Below are positions 53,437 to 64,000 of a stretch of 64,000 nucleotides of DNA, piece by piece. Every line of letters starts with the position of its first letter. Position 1 is the first letter of the stretch. The translations under genes were made by a program, and so were the position numbers. The notes under the pieces are model-generated. The model was given only the letters and a program-made list of their open reading frames with translations, was not told where the DNA came from and did not search any database. Origin of the DNA: Faecalibacterium taiwanense. GTDB lineage: Bacteria; Bacillota; Clostridia; Oscillospirales; Ruminococcaceae. The DNA lies in the NCBI RefSeq assembly GCF_036632915.2, contig NZ_CP155552.1, forward strand, positions 2,356,001-2,420,000. The letters run 5' to 3'.

Positions 53437-53459
53437 AATTGTGTCATTTTGACACAATT
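53437..53459. promoter_or_regulatory. Perfect 23-bp palindrome, operator-like
   Basis: AATTGTGTCA-TTT-TGACACAATT. The 10-bp arms and the position between two genes, with no T run, fit a dimeric regulator site rather than a terminator. Confidence 0.5.
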
Positions 53460-53521
53460 CCTTATTTCTCCATAAACCATAAAAATTCAACTTTTTAATG
53501 CAGCAGCTACAACGTTGGATT

Positions 53522-53538
53522 GCATATCGCAAATATAC
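53522..53538. promoter_or_regulatory. Dyad motif, copy downstream of lacZ
   Basis: GCATATCGCAAATATAC, an imperfect palindrome sharing 16 bases (TGCATATCGCAAATAT) with the copy upstream of lacZ at 56770-56786, in opposite orientation. Confidence 0.4.
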
Positions 53539-53589
53539 TATTTGAATATTGCGCTGATTTTTGTCTTGTTACGGTTTCGCAATAAGACC

Positions 53590-53624
53590 AAAGTGGTGGG
53601 TATCACGATGATACCCACCACTTT
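53590..53624. terminator. Terminator-like hairpin after lacZ
   Basis: AAAGTGGTGGGTATCA/TGATACCCACCACTTT, a perfect 16-bp stem 15 bases beyond the lacZ stop. The T tract is weak on both sides. Confidence 0.6.
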
Positions 53625-53638
53625 AGCCAAGTAAATTT

Positions 53639-56758
<3,120 letters not shown>

Positions 56759-56769
56759 CTATCAAAACG

Positions 56770-56786
56770 GCATATTTGCGATATGC
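56770..56786. promoter_or_regulatory. Dyad motif upstream of lacZ
   Basis: GCATAT-TTGCG-ATATGC, a perfect 6-bp-arm palindrome. It abuts a second inverted repeat, CAGTTTGCG (56786-56794) and CGCAAACTG (56817-56825). This is probably the operator for a regulator of lacZ or the upstream operon. Confidence 0.45.
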
Positions 56787-56843
56787 AGTTTGCGGATGTT
56801 GCTTGTGCATTAAAAACGCAAACTGCTATAGAAAGAAGCGGCA

Positions 56844-58532
56844 TCAGTTTGCTTCGTCAAAGACCTCGGTGTCCAGCACCGTGTGTCCCTTGGGGATGTG
56901 GTACTTCACGGCGGGCAGATGGACATTGGTGAAGTACAGGCTGGTGTTAGGGTCGCAGCCGATGACCACTGCTTCTCCCCTGCCGCGCACGGCGCAGCAC
57001 AGGGTGTCGCAATGGGCTTCGGCGGTATCGTTTTCCGCGCTTTCGGCGTAGCCCGGTGTAAAATTGGGCACGGCAAAACCGCAGTCATAGGCTTCGCAGT
57101 CGAAACTGCTGTCAATTTCATGGTGGCGGCGGTGGCCGGTGGCCGTGGGAGTGATAGTGGTGGTCACCTCAATCCCGGGGAAGGGCGACCACTGCGCGGT
57201 CACAGCCCCGGCTTCAATTTCCCACGTTTTGCTCACCTTGCGCACAAACACGTTGTCGTCGATGACAAAGGCCAGCATACTGTCCGGCGCGGCCTGATTG
57301 AGCACCTCCCGGCTGCGGGAGGCGCAGAAGCCAAAGCGGGTATCGTAGGCAAATTTTGCATACTTTTCCGGGAACTGTCCGTGACCGTGGCCCTCGTTGA
57401 CACCGGCGGCATAGGCCGTTACCCGCCCCGCCCGGCGCTGCACCAGCATATTGGCGTATGGCATGGGCTTGAGCCGCTCCAATGCGGGCATGGGCGCGGC
57501 TTCGGCAGACCAGAAGGGGTGGTCATCCGGCAAAGCAAGCAGCAAAAAGCTCTTCATGCCCCAGTAGGGGCTGCCGGGGGCGTTGTACCGCTCGGCCATG
57601 TACATCTGCGGGTAGCAGTAGCCGATGGTCAGGATGCCGTCCCGGTCGAACATTTTCTGCCCCAGCCACCAGTTGAAGTTGCGGACGATAAGGCCCTTCA
57701 TTACCGGCAGGGGCAGCGGCTCCAGCCCTGCCCAGATGCAGGCCGCCCAGAAGCTGTTCTGGGCAAAGCGGTAGGTCAGGCTGCGGCCAAAGGGCAGGGC
57801 TGCGCCGTTGGCATCGAACCAATAGACGAACTGCTGCGCGAACAGCTGGGCGCGCTGGCGGTAGAGTGCAGCACGCCGGGGGTCGGTGTCGGCGGCAAAT
57901 TTAGAGTAGAGCAGTCCGTAATACTGGATGGCCCACGGGATGTAGTAATCCTTTTGCACGGAGGCGCCATCGGTGGACCAGCCGTCGCCGCTGTAATAGC
58001 TGTCAATTTTGCAAAGGCCATCCTCCAGCAGTTCCGGGCTGTAAGGCATCCCCACGCTTTTCAGGGCAAGGTTTACAAGGATGCGGAAAAACTGCCAGTT
58101 GCAGTCCGGGATGGTGTGGGCGTTGATCTGCCCCAGCCATGCGGCAAGGTTCTGTTTTTCGGTATCAGAAAGCGGGGTCCACAGCTTTTCCGGTGCGGTG
58201 AGGATGCCGCAGGCAATAGCCGCCATCTCCACATAGCACTGGTCGTACTCCCCGGTGGTGCCCCAGTATTCGGGGTTTTCCGGGTCGGTGCCGGCGGCAA
58301 GACCCTTGCGGTAGATTTTTTCAAATTCCGGGTCGGAACCGCCGCCCACCCAGAAGGGCACCAGCGCCCACAGCGGGCGGCTGAAGGCTTCCAGCTCAAT
58401 GGCATTTTGGTTGTAGGTCACGCCCGTCTCGCCCAGATGCAGCCGGGCACAGCCTGCGGAATAATAAGGCTTGAGCGGGTCGAGAAATTTGTGCATCAGT
58501 GCGGTAAAATCCGCTTTGGTCTGCAAGTTCAT
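56844..58532 (-). CDS. DUF2264 domain-containing protein
   Basis: A 562-residue protein of the DUF2264 family: an alpha-helical toroid (about 1-350, with DCNWQFFRILVN and YYSGDGWSTDG blocks) followed by a beta-rich C-terminal part. Members sit next to uronate and rhamnogalacturonan degradation genes and may act on uronic-acid glycosides, but no reaction is firmly known to me. The start at 58532 follows GGGAGATG and overlaps the GH88 stop (TAATG). Confidence 0.85.
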   Translation of the reverse strand: MNLQTKADFTALMHKFLDPLKPYYSAGCARLHLGETGVTYNQNAIELEAFSRPLWALVPFWVGGGSDPEFEKIYRKGLAAGTDPENPEYWGTTGEYDQCYVEMAAIACGILTAPEKLWTPLSDTEKQNLAAWLGQINAHTIPDCNWQFFRILVNLALKSVGMPYSPELLEDGLCKIDSYYSGDGWSTDGASVQKDYYIPWAIQYYGLLYSKFAADTDPRRAALYRQRAQLFAQQFVYWFDANGAALPFGRSLTYRFAQNSFWAACIWAGLEPLPLPVMKGLIVRNFNWWLGQKMFDRDGILTIGYCYPQMYMAERYNAPGSPYWGMKSFLLLALPDDHPFWSAEAAPMPALERLKPMPYANMLVQRRAGRVTAYAAGVNEGHGHGQFPEKYAKFAYDTRFGFCASRSREVLNQAAPDSMLAFVIDDNVFVRKVSKTWEIEAGAVTAQWSPFPGIEVTTTITPTATGHRRHHEIDSSFDCEAYDCGFAVPNFTPGYAESAENDTAEAHCDTLCCAVRGRGEAVVIGCDPNTSLYFTNVHLPAVKYHIPKGHTVLDTEVFDEAN

Positions 58533-59691
58533 TACCAGTACATCTCCCAGTCTTTGGTCAGGCGGGTCAGCGCCTCCATGTAAAAATAATCGCCCCAGCT
58601 CGTGCATTCATCCACGCCCTCCGGGGTGCAGGTGTTGTAGGGGCTTTTTTGCTGTAAGTGCCATGCAGCAGCTGGCCGGAGCCGAGGGTGCCGGGCTTTA
58701 CCGCATAGTTTGCGGTCAGACTAGCCAGCATCTGCCGGGCCAGCGTGCGCCACTGGGCAGCTTCAGCCTCGCCGACATATTTGGCGGCTTCCAGCAGGCC
58801 GCAGGCCACGATGGCCGCGGAGGAGGAATCCCGGGGTTCGCCGCTTTCCGGGGCAAAGAGCATATCCCAGCAGGGGATCATATCCTCCGGCAGGCGGGAA
58901 AGGAAAAATTCCAGCGCCTTGCGGAACACATCCAAAAACTTTTCGTCGTGGGTGTAGGTGTAGCCAATGGCGCTGCCGTACACGCCCCACGCCTGTCCCC
59001 GTGCCCAGAAGCTGTCGTCCTTATAGCCCTGACAGGTGCGGCCGCCCTTGGGGGTGCCGTCCGGGTTCATAAAGAAGGTGTGGTAGGTGCTGCCGTCCGG
59101 CCGGAAGGAGTTTGCCAGCGTGGTAGCGGTGTGGGCGGCGGCGATCTCACGGTAGTGGTCACTACCAGTCACCTGCGCTGCCCAGTACAGCAGCGGCACG
59201 TTGAGCATACAGTCAATGATATAGCGGTAGTTGCCGGGGTCATCCATAGTGCCCCATGCCTGCAAAAACTTTCCGCTGGGCTGGTAGCGGGTCAGCAGCT
59301 GGTCGGCGGCGGCAATGGCGGCGTTTTTGCCGGTTTCGCTGCCCACCAGCTTCCACGCTGCCACGCAGGTGGGGCTGTACAAAAAGCCCATATCGTGGTG
59401 GTCCACCTCCACCTTGCGGGCAATGCGATCCGCAAAGCTGTCCACTTGAATGAGGGCGGCGGTCTTGAATTTTTCCTCCCCGGTGGCCTCATAGGCCAGC
59501 CAGATCTCACCGGGCCAAAAGCCGCAGGTCCACTGGTTATTGGCGCAGCCGGGGTAGATATCGTTCACACTGGAATGGTTCTGGCACTGGTAGGTGTACA
59601 GGGGCAGATTGGTCTCCACCTGTTTGCAGGCATCGGCCAGTGCCTGCCGTGCCTCGGCGTCGGTCATGGCGTGATTCTGGTAGATTTTCAT
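58532..59691 (-). pseudogene. Unsaturated glucuronyl hydrolase (GH88), frameshifted near the C-terminus
   Basis: An alpha/alpha-barrel enzyme that removes unsaturated uronic acid from oligosaccharides produced by lyases. Typical blocks are HDMGFLYSPTCVAAWKL, WARGQAWGVYGSAIGYT and SSAAIVACGLLEA. Near the end the frame breaks in six T (58645-58650 on the plus strand; A on the coding strand). Adding one base restores TYSKKSPYNTCTPEGVDECT and a proper C-terminus ending WEMYW at 58532, where the stop overlaps the next start. That preserved coupling supports a sequencing error. Confidence 0.87.
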
Positions 59692-59696
59692 CGTGA

Positions 59697-61493
59697 TTAC
59701 TCCTTAAATCCAAAGTTTGGGATATCGTGCCAACGCTGGCGCAAAAAGTGCATACCCAGCTTGGGACGGCGGTCCCGGGTGAACAGGCCTTTTTTGTTGC
59801 CGTCCACCCGCATGGGGCCCTGCACGGTGTCGTAGTCTGCAAAGTTCCAGACAAATTCTCCCACAAACCACGGGCGCTTGTCAAACTCTGCATCCAGACG
59901 GTGGTAGAACTCCACCTGAAACTCCTCACTGAACATCTCGGCTCCGGCGGTGTGCAGACCTGCCACAGTGTCTGCGCCGTACTCGCTCATCATCACGGGC
60001 TTGTGCTGCTCTGCCCAGAAATCCAGTTCCTGATTCAAGCCGTAGCAGGCAGCGTCCATGTCGCCGGAAAGGTTGTACCAGCCGTAGTAGCGGTTGATGC
60101 AGACGATATCCATGGTGCGGGTGGTAATATCCTTCGTATAGTCGTTCTGGCAGCAGACGAGGGTGACCGGGCGGTTCTGCGGGTCCAGCTGATGCGCCAG
60201 TTCATACAGCGGGTGCCAGTAATCGTAGGCATCCTGCGGGAAGTGCTCCAGATCCGGCTCGTTGCCAAGGCTCCACAGCACCACGCAGGGGTGGTTTTTG
60301 TCCCGATGGATCATCTCGGCAAGCACCTGCCGGTGATGCTCCGCAAGGGGGTATTCCTTATAGGGGTTCACCGCTGCCCCGCCGCCGATGCCCACCGCCG
60401 GGGTCTCGTCCATGACCAGAATGCCCTCCCGGTCGCACAGGTCGTAGAACTCCTCGGCGTAGGGATAGTGGCTGGTGCGCACGGCATTGGCGTTTGCCCA
60501 GTGGATCAGGTTCACATCCTTCACGTTCAGCACCGGGTCAAAGCCTCGGCCATGGGCGGTAAAGTCCTCGTGCTTGCAAAAGCCCTTGAAATAGAGCGGC
60601 TTGCCGTTCAAAAGCACCTGTGTGCCCCGCACCTCAATGCTGCGCACACCAAAGGTCTGGTCGTAGACATCTGCCCCGCAGGTGGCATGCAGGGTGTACA
60701 GGTAGGGCGTGCCGGGTCTGGGCTCCCAGAGATGCACTTCCGGGATGGTGATCGTGCCTTCTGCACTCTCGGCGCTTGCAACGGCGTTGCCGTCAGCATC
60801 CAGCACCGTGACACGGACAGGTGCGCTGCCGGTGGTTTTTACCGCGTACTGCACCGTGCCGTCCACGGCGGGCACTATGGTCACATCCTCGATGTACTCT
60901 TTAGGGGTGGTGTAGAGCACCACCGGGCGATGGATGCCCGCATAGTTGAAAAAGTCAAAGTTGGGGCGGTTCTGGGGTGCGGCGGCACGCTTGGCAGCCT
61001 CCACACTGGGGATACCCGCGTTGTCCGAGCCAAAGAAGGCCAGCTGCCCGTCCTCGTTGCCCACAGGCAGGGTGCTGTGGTTCACCCGGTTGTCACAGGC
61101 TACGGTCAGCAGTGCGGTCTCGCCGGGTTGCAGCAGAGCGGTGACGTCCGCTTCAAAGGGGGTAAAGCCGCCCTTGTGCTGCGCAATGAGCTGGCCGTTC
61201 AGCCAGACCTTGGCCGTGTGGGTCACCGAGCCGAACCGCAGCACCACCCGCTGCCCGGCGCAGAAGGCGGGCAGGGTGACCTTGCGCTGATACCACACCC
61301 AGCCGTAGTGGCGGCGCAGGGCGGTGGTCTGGTCGTTCTGGTCGTTGTAGCTGGCAGGTACCGCGATGGGCTGGGCGTCCGGCAGGGGCTTTGCGGGGTC
61401 GAACTGGGTTTCCGCGCAGCTGCCCAGCGCAAACGCCCATGTGCCGTCAAGGCTCAGCTTCAAGCGCGCTTCATTCTGTTCAGGATATAACAT
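59697..61493 (-). CDS. gusA: Beta-glucuronidase, glycoside hydrolase family 2
   Basis: A 598-residue GUS. Domains are sugar-binding (about 10-190), Ig-like (about 190-285) and catalytic barrel. The acid/base glutamate is in VLWSLGNEPD and the nucleophile in VMMSEYGADTV. The uronate-recognising N-x-K motif is present as DGNKKGLFTRDRRPK near the C-terminus, which separates it from beta-galactosidases. It acts on glucuronides taken up by the adjacent ABC transporter. GAGGGAAAG precedes the ATG. Confidence 0.95.
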   Translation of the reverse strand: MLYPEQNEARLKLSLDGTWAFALGSCAETQFDPAKPLPDAQPIAVPASYNDQNDQTTALRRHYGWVWYQRKVTLPAFCAGQRVVLRFGSVTHTAKVWLNGQLIAQHKGGFTPFEADVTALLQPGETALLTVACDNRVNHSTLPVGNEDGQLAFFGSDNAGIPSVEAAKRAAAPQNRPNFDFFNYAGIHRPVVLYTTPKEYIEDVTIVPAVDGTVQYAVKTTGSAPVRVTVLDADGNAVASAESAEGTITIPEVHLWEPRPGTPYLYTLHATCGADVYDQTFGVRSIEVRGTQVLLNGKPLYFKGFCKHEDFTAHGRGFDPVLNVKDVNLIHWANANAVRTSHYPYAEEFYDLCDREGILVMDETPAVGIGGGAAVNPYKEYPLAEHHRQVLAEMIHRDKNHPCVVLWSLGNEPDLEHFPQDAYDYWHPLYELAHQLDPQNRPVTLVCCQNDYTKDITTRTMDIVCINRYYGWYNLSGDMDAACYGLNQELDFWAEQHKPVMMSEYGADTVAGLHTAGAEMFSEEFQVEFYHRLDAEFDKRPWFVGEFVWNFADYDTVQGPMRVDGNKKGLFTRDRRPKLGMHFLRQRWHDIPNFGFKE

Positions 61494-61524
61494 AACGCTT
61501 TCCCTCTATTTCTGCAAAAAATGC

Positions 61525-61556
61525 GGGGCGCGGGTACTGCCCACGCCCCGCTTACG
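61525..61556 (-). terminator. Terminator between the sugar permease and gusA
   Basis: GCGGGGCG...CGCCCCGC hairpin followed by ATTTTTTG on the minus strand. It probably reduces rather than stops transcription into gusA. Confidence 0.75.
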
Positions 61557-61566
61557 GGTGATTTGT

Positions 61567-62427
61567 TTAGCCCTTGATGCCGGTGGATGCCACGCCCTGC
61601 ACAAAGTACTTTTGCAGGGAGAGGAACACGATCAGCACCGGGATCAGTGCCACCACAGAGGCCGCCATGATCAGGCCGTACTCTGCAGAATACTGGGTGA
61701 TGAACATACGCAGACCAATCTGGATGGTCTTGAGTTCGGTCTTGGTCAAGTAGATCAGGGGGCCAAGGAAGTCGTTCCATGTGTTCACGAAGGTGAAGAT
61801 GGTCAGGGTGGACAGGGCGGGCAGGCTGAGGGGCAGCATGATGTGCCACCAGATGCCGTACTCGCTCAGGCCATCAATGCGGGCAGCCTCACACAGCTCG
61901 GTGGGCACGCCCTCGTAGAACTGCTTCATCAGGAACACGCCGAAGGCGCTGAAGGCCTGCAGGCACATAATGGCCAGATGGGTGTTGTTCAAATGCCACG
62001 AGCTCATCATCATGAACTGGGGCACCATGTAGGCCTGCCAAGGCACTGCAATGGTGGCAATGTAGCCGAGGAAGAGCACGTTTTTGCCCTTGAACTGCAT
62101 CTTTGCAAAGGCGTAGGCTGCAAAGGAGGAGGTAAACAGCTGCAACAGGGTGACCACCACGGTGATCTTGACCGTGTTTTTCACAAAGGTCAGCAGCGGG
62201 ATCTGGGTCCAGATGTCCACATAGTTCTGCCAGCGGGGATTTTTGGGGATCCACTGGATGGGGAAGCCGAACACGTCCTTATTCAGCTTAAAGGAGGAGG
62301 ACAGCATCCACAAAAAAGGCAGTAGCATACAAGCTGTGATGACGATGAGGAAGAAATAGATCAGGAACTTGGAGATGAAATTGCGGCGCTTCTGGGAAGC
62401 GTGGTCTTTAATAACAGCGGTTGCCAT
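61567..62427 (-). CDS. Carbohydrate ABC transporter permease, MalG type
   Basis: A 286-residue permease with about six helices. The EAA loop is ELCEAARIDGLSEYGIWWHIMLPLS near residues 175-200 and the C-terminus ends SLQKYFVQGVASTGIKG, both typical of CUT1 sugar permeases. GGAGGAAGAAACC precedes the start. It pairs with the MalF-type permease 17 bases upstream. Confidence 0.94.
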   Translation of the reverse strand: MATAVIKDHASQKRRNFISKFLIYFFLIVITACMLLPFLWMLSSSFKLNKDVFGFPIQWIPKNPRWQNYVDIWTQIPLLTFVKNTVKITVVVTLLQLFTSSFAAYAFAKMQFKGKNVLFLGYIATIAVPWQAYMVPQFMMMSSWHLNNTHLAIMCLQAFSAFGVFLMKQFYEGVPTELCEAARIDGLSEYGIWWHIMLPLSLPALSTLTIFTFVNTWNDFLGPLIYLTKTELKTIQIGLRMFITQYSAEYGLIMAASVVALIPVLIVFLSLQKYFVQGVASTGIKG

Positions 62428-62444
62428 GGTTTCTTCCTCCTTTC

Positions 62445-63371
62445 TCAGTTATCGCCCTTGGAGCCGCGGAACTGGATGATGGTAACGATCAGCACCAGTA
62501 CGAACAGCACCATGGCAATGGCACTTGCGTAGCCGTATTTCGGGGTATTGACGAAGGCCACATTATAGATGTAGTACACCAGCGTCATGGTAGCAGTGCC
62601 GGGGCCGCCCTGCGTGATCATGTACATCTGGTCGTAGACCTTGAAGCCGGAGATGGTGAGCATAATGACCACAAAGAAGGTGGTGGGGCGCAGCTGCGGC
62701 AGGGTGATGTGCCAGAACTGCTGCCAGCGGTTTGCACCGTCCAGCTCGGCGGCTTCGTTCAGGTCCGGGTTGCAGCCCTGCAGGCCTGCCAGATAGATGA
62801 CCATGTAGTAGCCCATGTTCTTCCACACGCTGAACAGGATGACCGTGATCATAGCGGTGTCCTTACCGGCAGCCCAGCGGGGCAGGTTTTCCACCGCCAC
62901 GCCAAAGAACTGGTTCAGGATCATGTTGATGGGGCCCATGGAGGGGTTGAAGATCATGTTCCACACCGCTGCCACCGCCACCAGCGAAGCAACGTAAGGG
63001 AAGAACGCCACGGTGCGGAAGAAGTTGCGCAGCTTCACGTTCTGGTTCAGCAGCACAGCCATGGCCAGCGAGCAGGCCAGCGTCAGCGGCACCGTGCCAA
63101 TGACGTAGACGATGGTATTTTTCAGCGCCGCCTGAAAAATTTTATCGGTGGTAAAGAGTTTTACAAAGTTCTTCAGACCGATAAACTCGATGGCGTGGCG
63201 GCCGTCCCATGCGCAGAAAGCCAGCGCAATGGCAAACACCATGGGCACCAGCGTAAACACGCAGAAGCCAATGAAGTTTGGCGCAATGAAGGAATACGCG
63301 ATCAGGGAATCGCGGGTCGATTTTTTTAGCACTTTACGGGGAGTTTTATTCTGGACAGCAGCACTCGCCAT
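62445..63371 (-). CDS. Carbohydrate ABC transporter permease, MalF type
   Basis: A 308-residue CUT1 permease. The N-terminal SLIAYSFIAPNFIGFCVFTLVPM and the EAA loop DLNEAAELDGANRWQQFWHITLPQLRP are diagnostic. The start at 63371 follows AAAGGAGG. The ATPase of the system is not in the window; such importers often share an MsmX-like ATPase. Confidence 0.94.
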   Translation of the reverse strand: MASAAVQNKTPRKVLKKSTRDSLIAYSFIAPNFIGFCVFTLVPMVFAIALAFCAWDGRHAIEFIGLKNFVKLFTTDKIFQAALKNTIVYVIGTVPLTLACSLAMAVLLNQNVKLRNFFRTVAFFPYVASLVAVAAVWNMIFNPSMGPINMILNQFFGVAVENLPRWAAGKDTAMITVILFSVWKNMGYYMVIYLAGLQGCNPDLNEAAELDGANRWQQFWHITLPQLRPTTFFVVIMLTISGFKVYDQMYMITQGGPGTATMTLVYYIYNVAFVNTPKYGYASAIAMVLFVLVLIVTIIQFRGSKGDN

Positions 63372-63409
63372 AAAAGAGCCTCCTTTCCCGGAAGTATAAC
63401 AGTTTTTCC

Positions 63410-63451
63410 AAAAAATGAGCGGGGCGGGCGCTGTGCATACCCGCCCCGCTC
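63410..63451 (-). terminator. Attenuating terminator between the sugar-binding protein and the permeases
   Basis: GAGCGGGGCGGG/CCCGCCCCGCTC perfect arms followed by ATTTTTT on the minus strand. This is the usual way such operons make more binding protein than permease. Confidence 0.85.
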
Positions 63452-63548
63452 GGACAGGGCTTTTTTCCGATGCTCGTCCATCGGAAAATGAATGGGGATT
63501 GAAAACAATGAAGAAGGAGAACCGCAAACCATTGCGGAAAACGCTTTA

Positions 63549-64000
63549 TCAGCCGAGAACTGCGGGAACCTGATCGTTCATGTTCTGGATGCCCTCGTCC
63601 ACGGTCTCGCTCATGGTCATAATGGCATCGTGCTCGGCGTTCAGAATGGTCTCGATATCAGATGCGTACTGGGTGTAGGGCATCTCCAGATAAACGTTGC
63701 TGGTGGTCAGTGCATCCACAGAGTTGCTGTCCTCGGGGAAGCCTTCGGTGGACTTGATGATCTCGGCGGTAGCAGCGGAGCCGCAGGCCGGGAAGGTGCC
63801 GGTCTTGGCAATGGCCTGTGCGCCCTCTTCAGAGACACACCAGTTGATGAAGTCGGCAGCGGCCTCTGCCTTGGGAGAATCGGCGTTGATGGCCAGGCTG
63901 GTCACAGTGCCCAGCGTAGAACCAGCCTCTGCACCAGCGGGGTGCGGATACTTGACGATGCCCCAGTTGAACTTGGTCTCAGCATCCTTCATGTAAGCTT
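63549..64000 (-). CDS. Extracellular sugar-binding protein of the ABC transporter, C-terminal part
   Basis: The last about 150 residues of a family 1 solute-binding protein; the N-terminus lies beyond the window. It shows the typical EAAADFINWCVSEEGAQAIAKTG block and an alpha-helical C-terminus. It is the first gene of the glucuronide operon and would deliver glucuronides or related oligosaccharides to the permeases. Confidence 0.9.
   Translation of the reverse strand, partial: AYMKDAETKFNWGIVKYPHPAGAEAGSTLGTVTSLAINADSPKAEAAADFINWCVSEEGAQAIAKTGTFPACGSAATAEIIKSTEGFPEDSNSVDALTTSNVYLEMPYTQYASDIETILNAEHDAIMTMSETVDEGIQNMNDQVPAVLG

Larger units (their letters stand above)
53244..53638. other. Intergenic region between the recombinase and lacZ
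   Basis: It holds the recombinase promoter, a 23-bp palindrome, a dyad motif shared with the lacZ upstream region, and the lacZ terminator, all listed separately. The base composition is clearly more AT-rich than its neighbours, as expected at a mobile-element end. Confidence 0.5.

Overview
The window is GC-rich DNA from an anaerobic gut Firmicute, most likely Faecalibacterium or a close Oscillospiraceae relative. This is inferred from gene content, not from a marker gene: anaerobic (cbi-type) cobalamin synthesis, the arginine decarboxylase to carboxynorspermidine decarboxylase polyamine operon, a GUS/GH88/DUF2264 glucuronide locus, and Clostridia-type intergenic repeats. Nearly every stretch is coding, often with 4-base ATGA or TGATG gene overlaps.

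Layout. 1-1.3 kb: end of a NitT/TauT-type ABC transporter (minus) with a structured leader. 1.6-4.3 kb: convergent branched-chain amino acid carrier (brnQ) and a frameshifted alanine/sodium symporter, followed by an independently transcribed candidate ncRNA. 4.9-8.9 kb: thiamine operon (TPP riboswitch, thiW, thiM, thiE, thiC; minus). 9.1 kb: a small secreted protein. 9.5-30.4 kb: a very long minus-strand cobalamin cluster. It opens with an adenosylcobalamin riboswitch and cbiK, continues with a lipoprotein and a BtuFCD-like importer, and runs through cbiD, L, F, G, H, J, ET and A, cobT, U and S, a short cobU-like gene, cobC, cbiB, cobD, cbiP and cbiC. The importer ATPase is fused in frame to CbiD. 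30.4-31.2 kb: a lone HPt protein and tRNA-Tyr. 32.1-37.8 kb: polyamine operon (speA, speE, speB, carboxynorspermidine synthase, nspC; plus). 38.1-43.1 kb: livJHMGF branched-chain amino acid ABC transporter with a MITE-like repeat between livJ and livH. 43.3-48.2 kb: KdpDE-like two-component system next to a Ktr/Trk potassium channel pair and a 42-residue membrane protein. 48.3-51.1 kb: CarD-like regulator, MATE exporter, cytidylate kinase-like protein. 51.2-53.2 kb: a solitary large serine recombinase with direct repeats at its 3' end. 53.6-64 kb: lacZ-type beta-galactosidase and a glucuronide operon (sugar-binding protein, two permeases, beta-glucuronidase, GH88, DUF2264; minus).

How the genes work together. 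The cob cluster covers most steps from a metal-free factor II/sirohydrochlorin-type precursor to cobalamin and imports corrinoids. No adenosyltransferase or lower-ligand synthase is visible here. The thi operon makes the pyrimidine moiety (ThiC), salvages the thiazole (ThiW, ThiM) and joins them (ThiE). The polyamine operon makes agmatine, putrescine and then spermidine by two possible routes. The sugar locus imports and cleaves glucuronides and unsaturated uronides.

Caution. Five genes (alanine symporter, cobS, nspC, livH, GH88) are each broken by a single missing base. In four the base is missing from a homopolymer run, and livH fits the same pattern. This looks more like a sequencing or assembly artefact than gene decay, although phase variation cannot be excluded from sequence alone.
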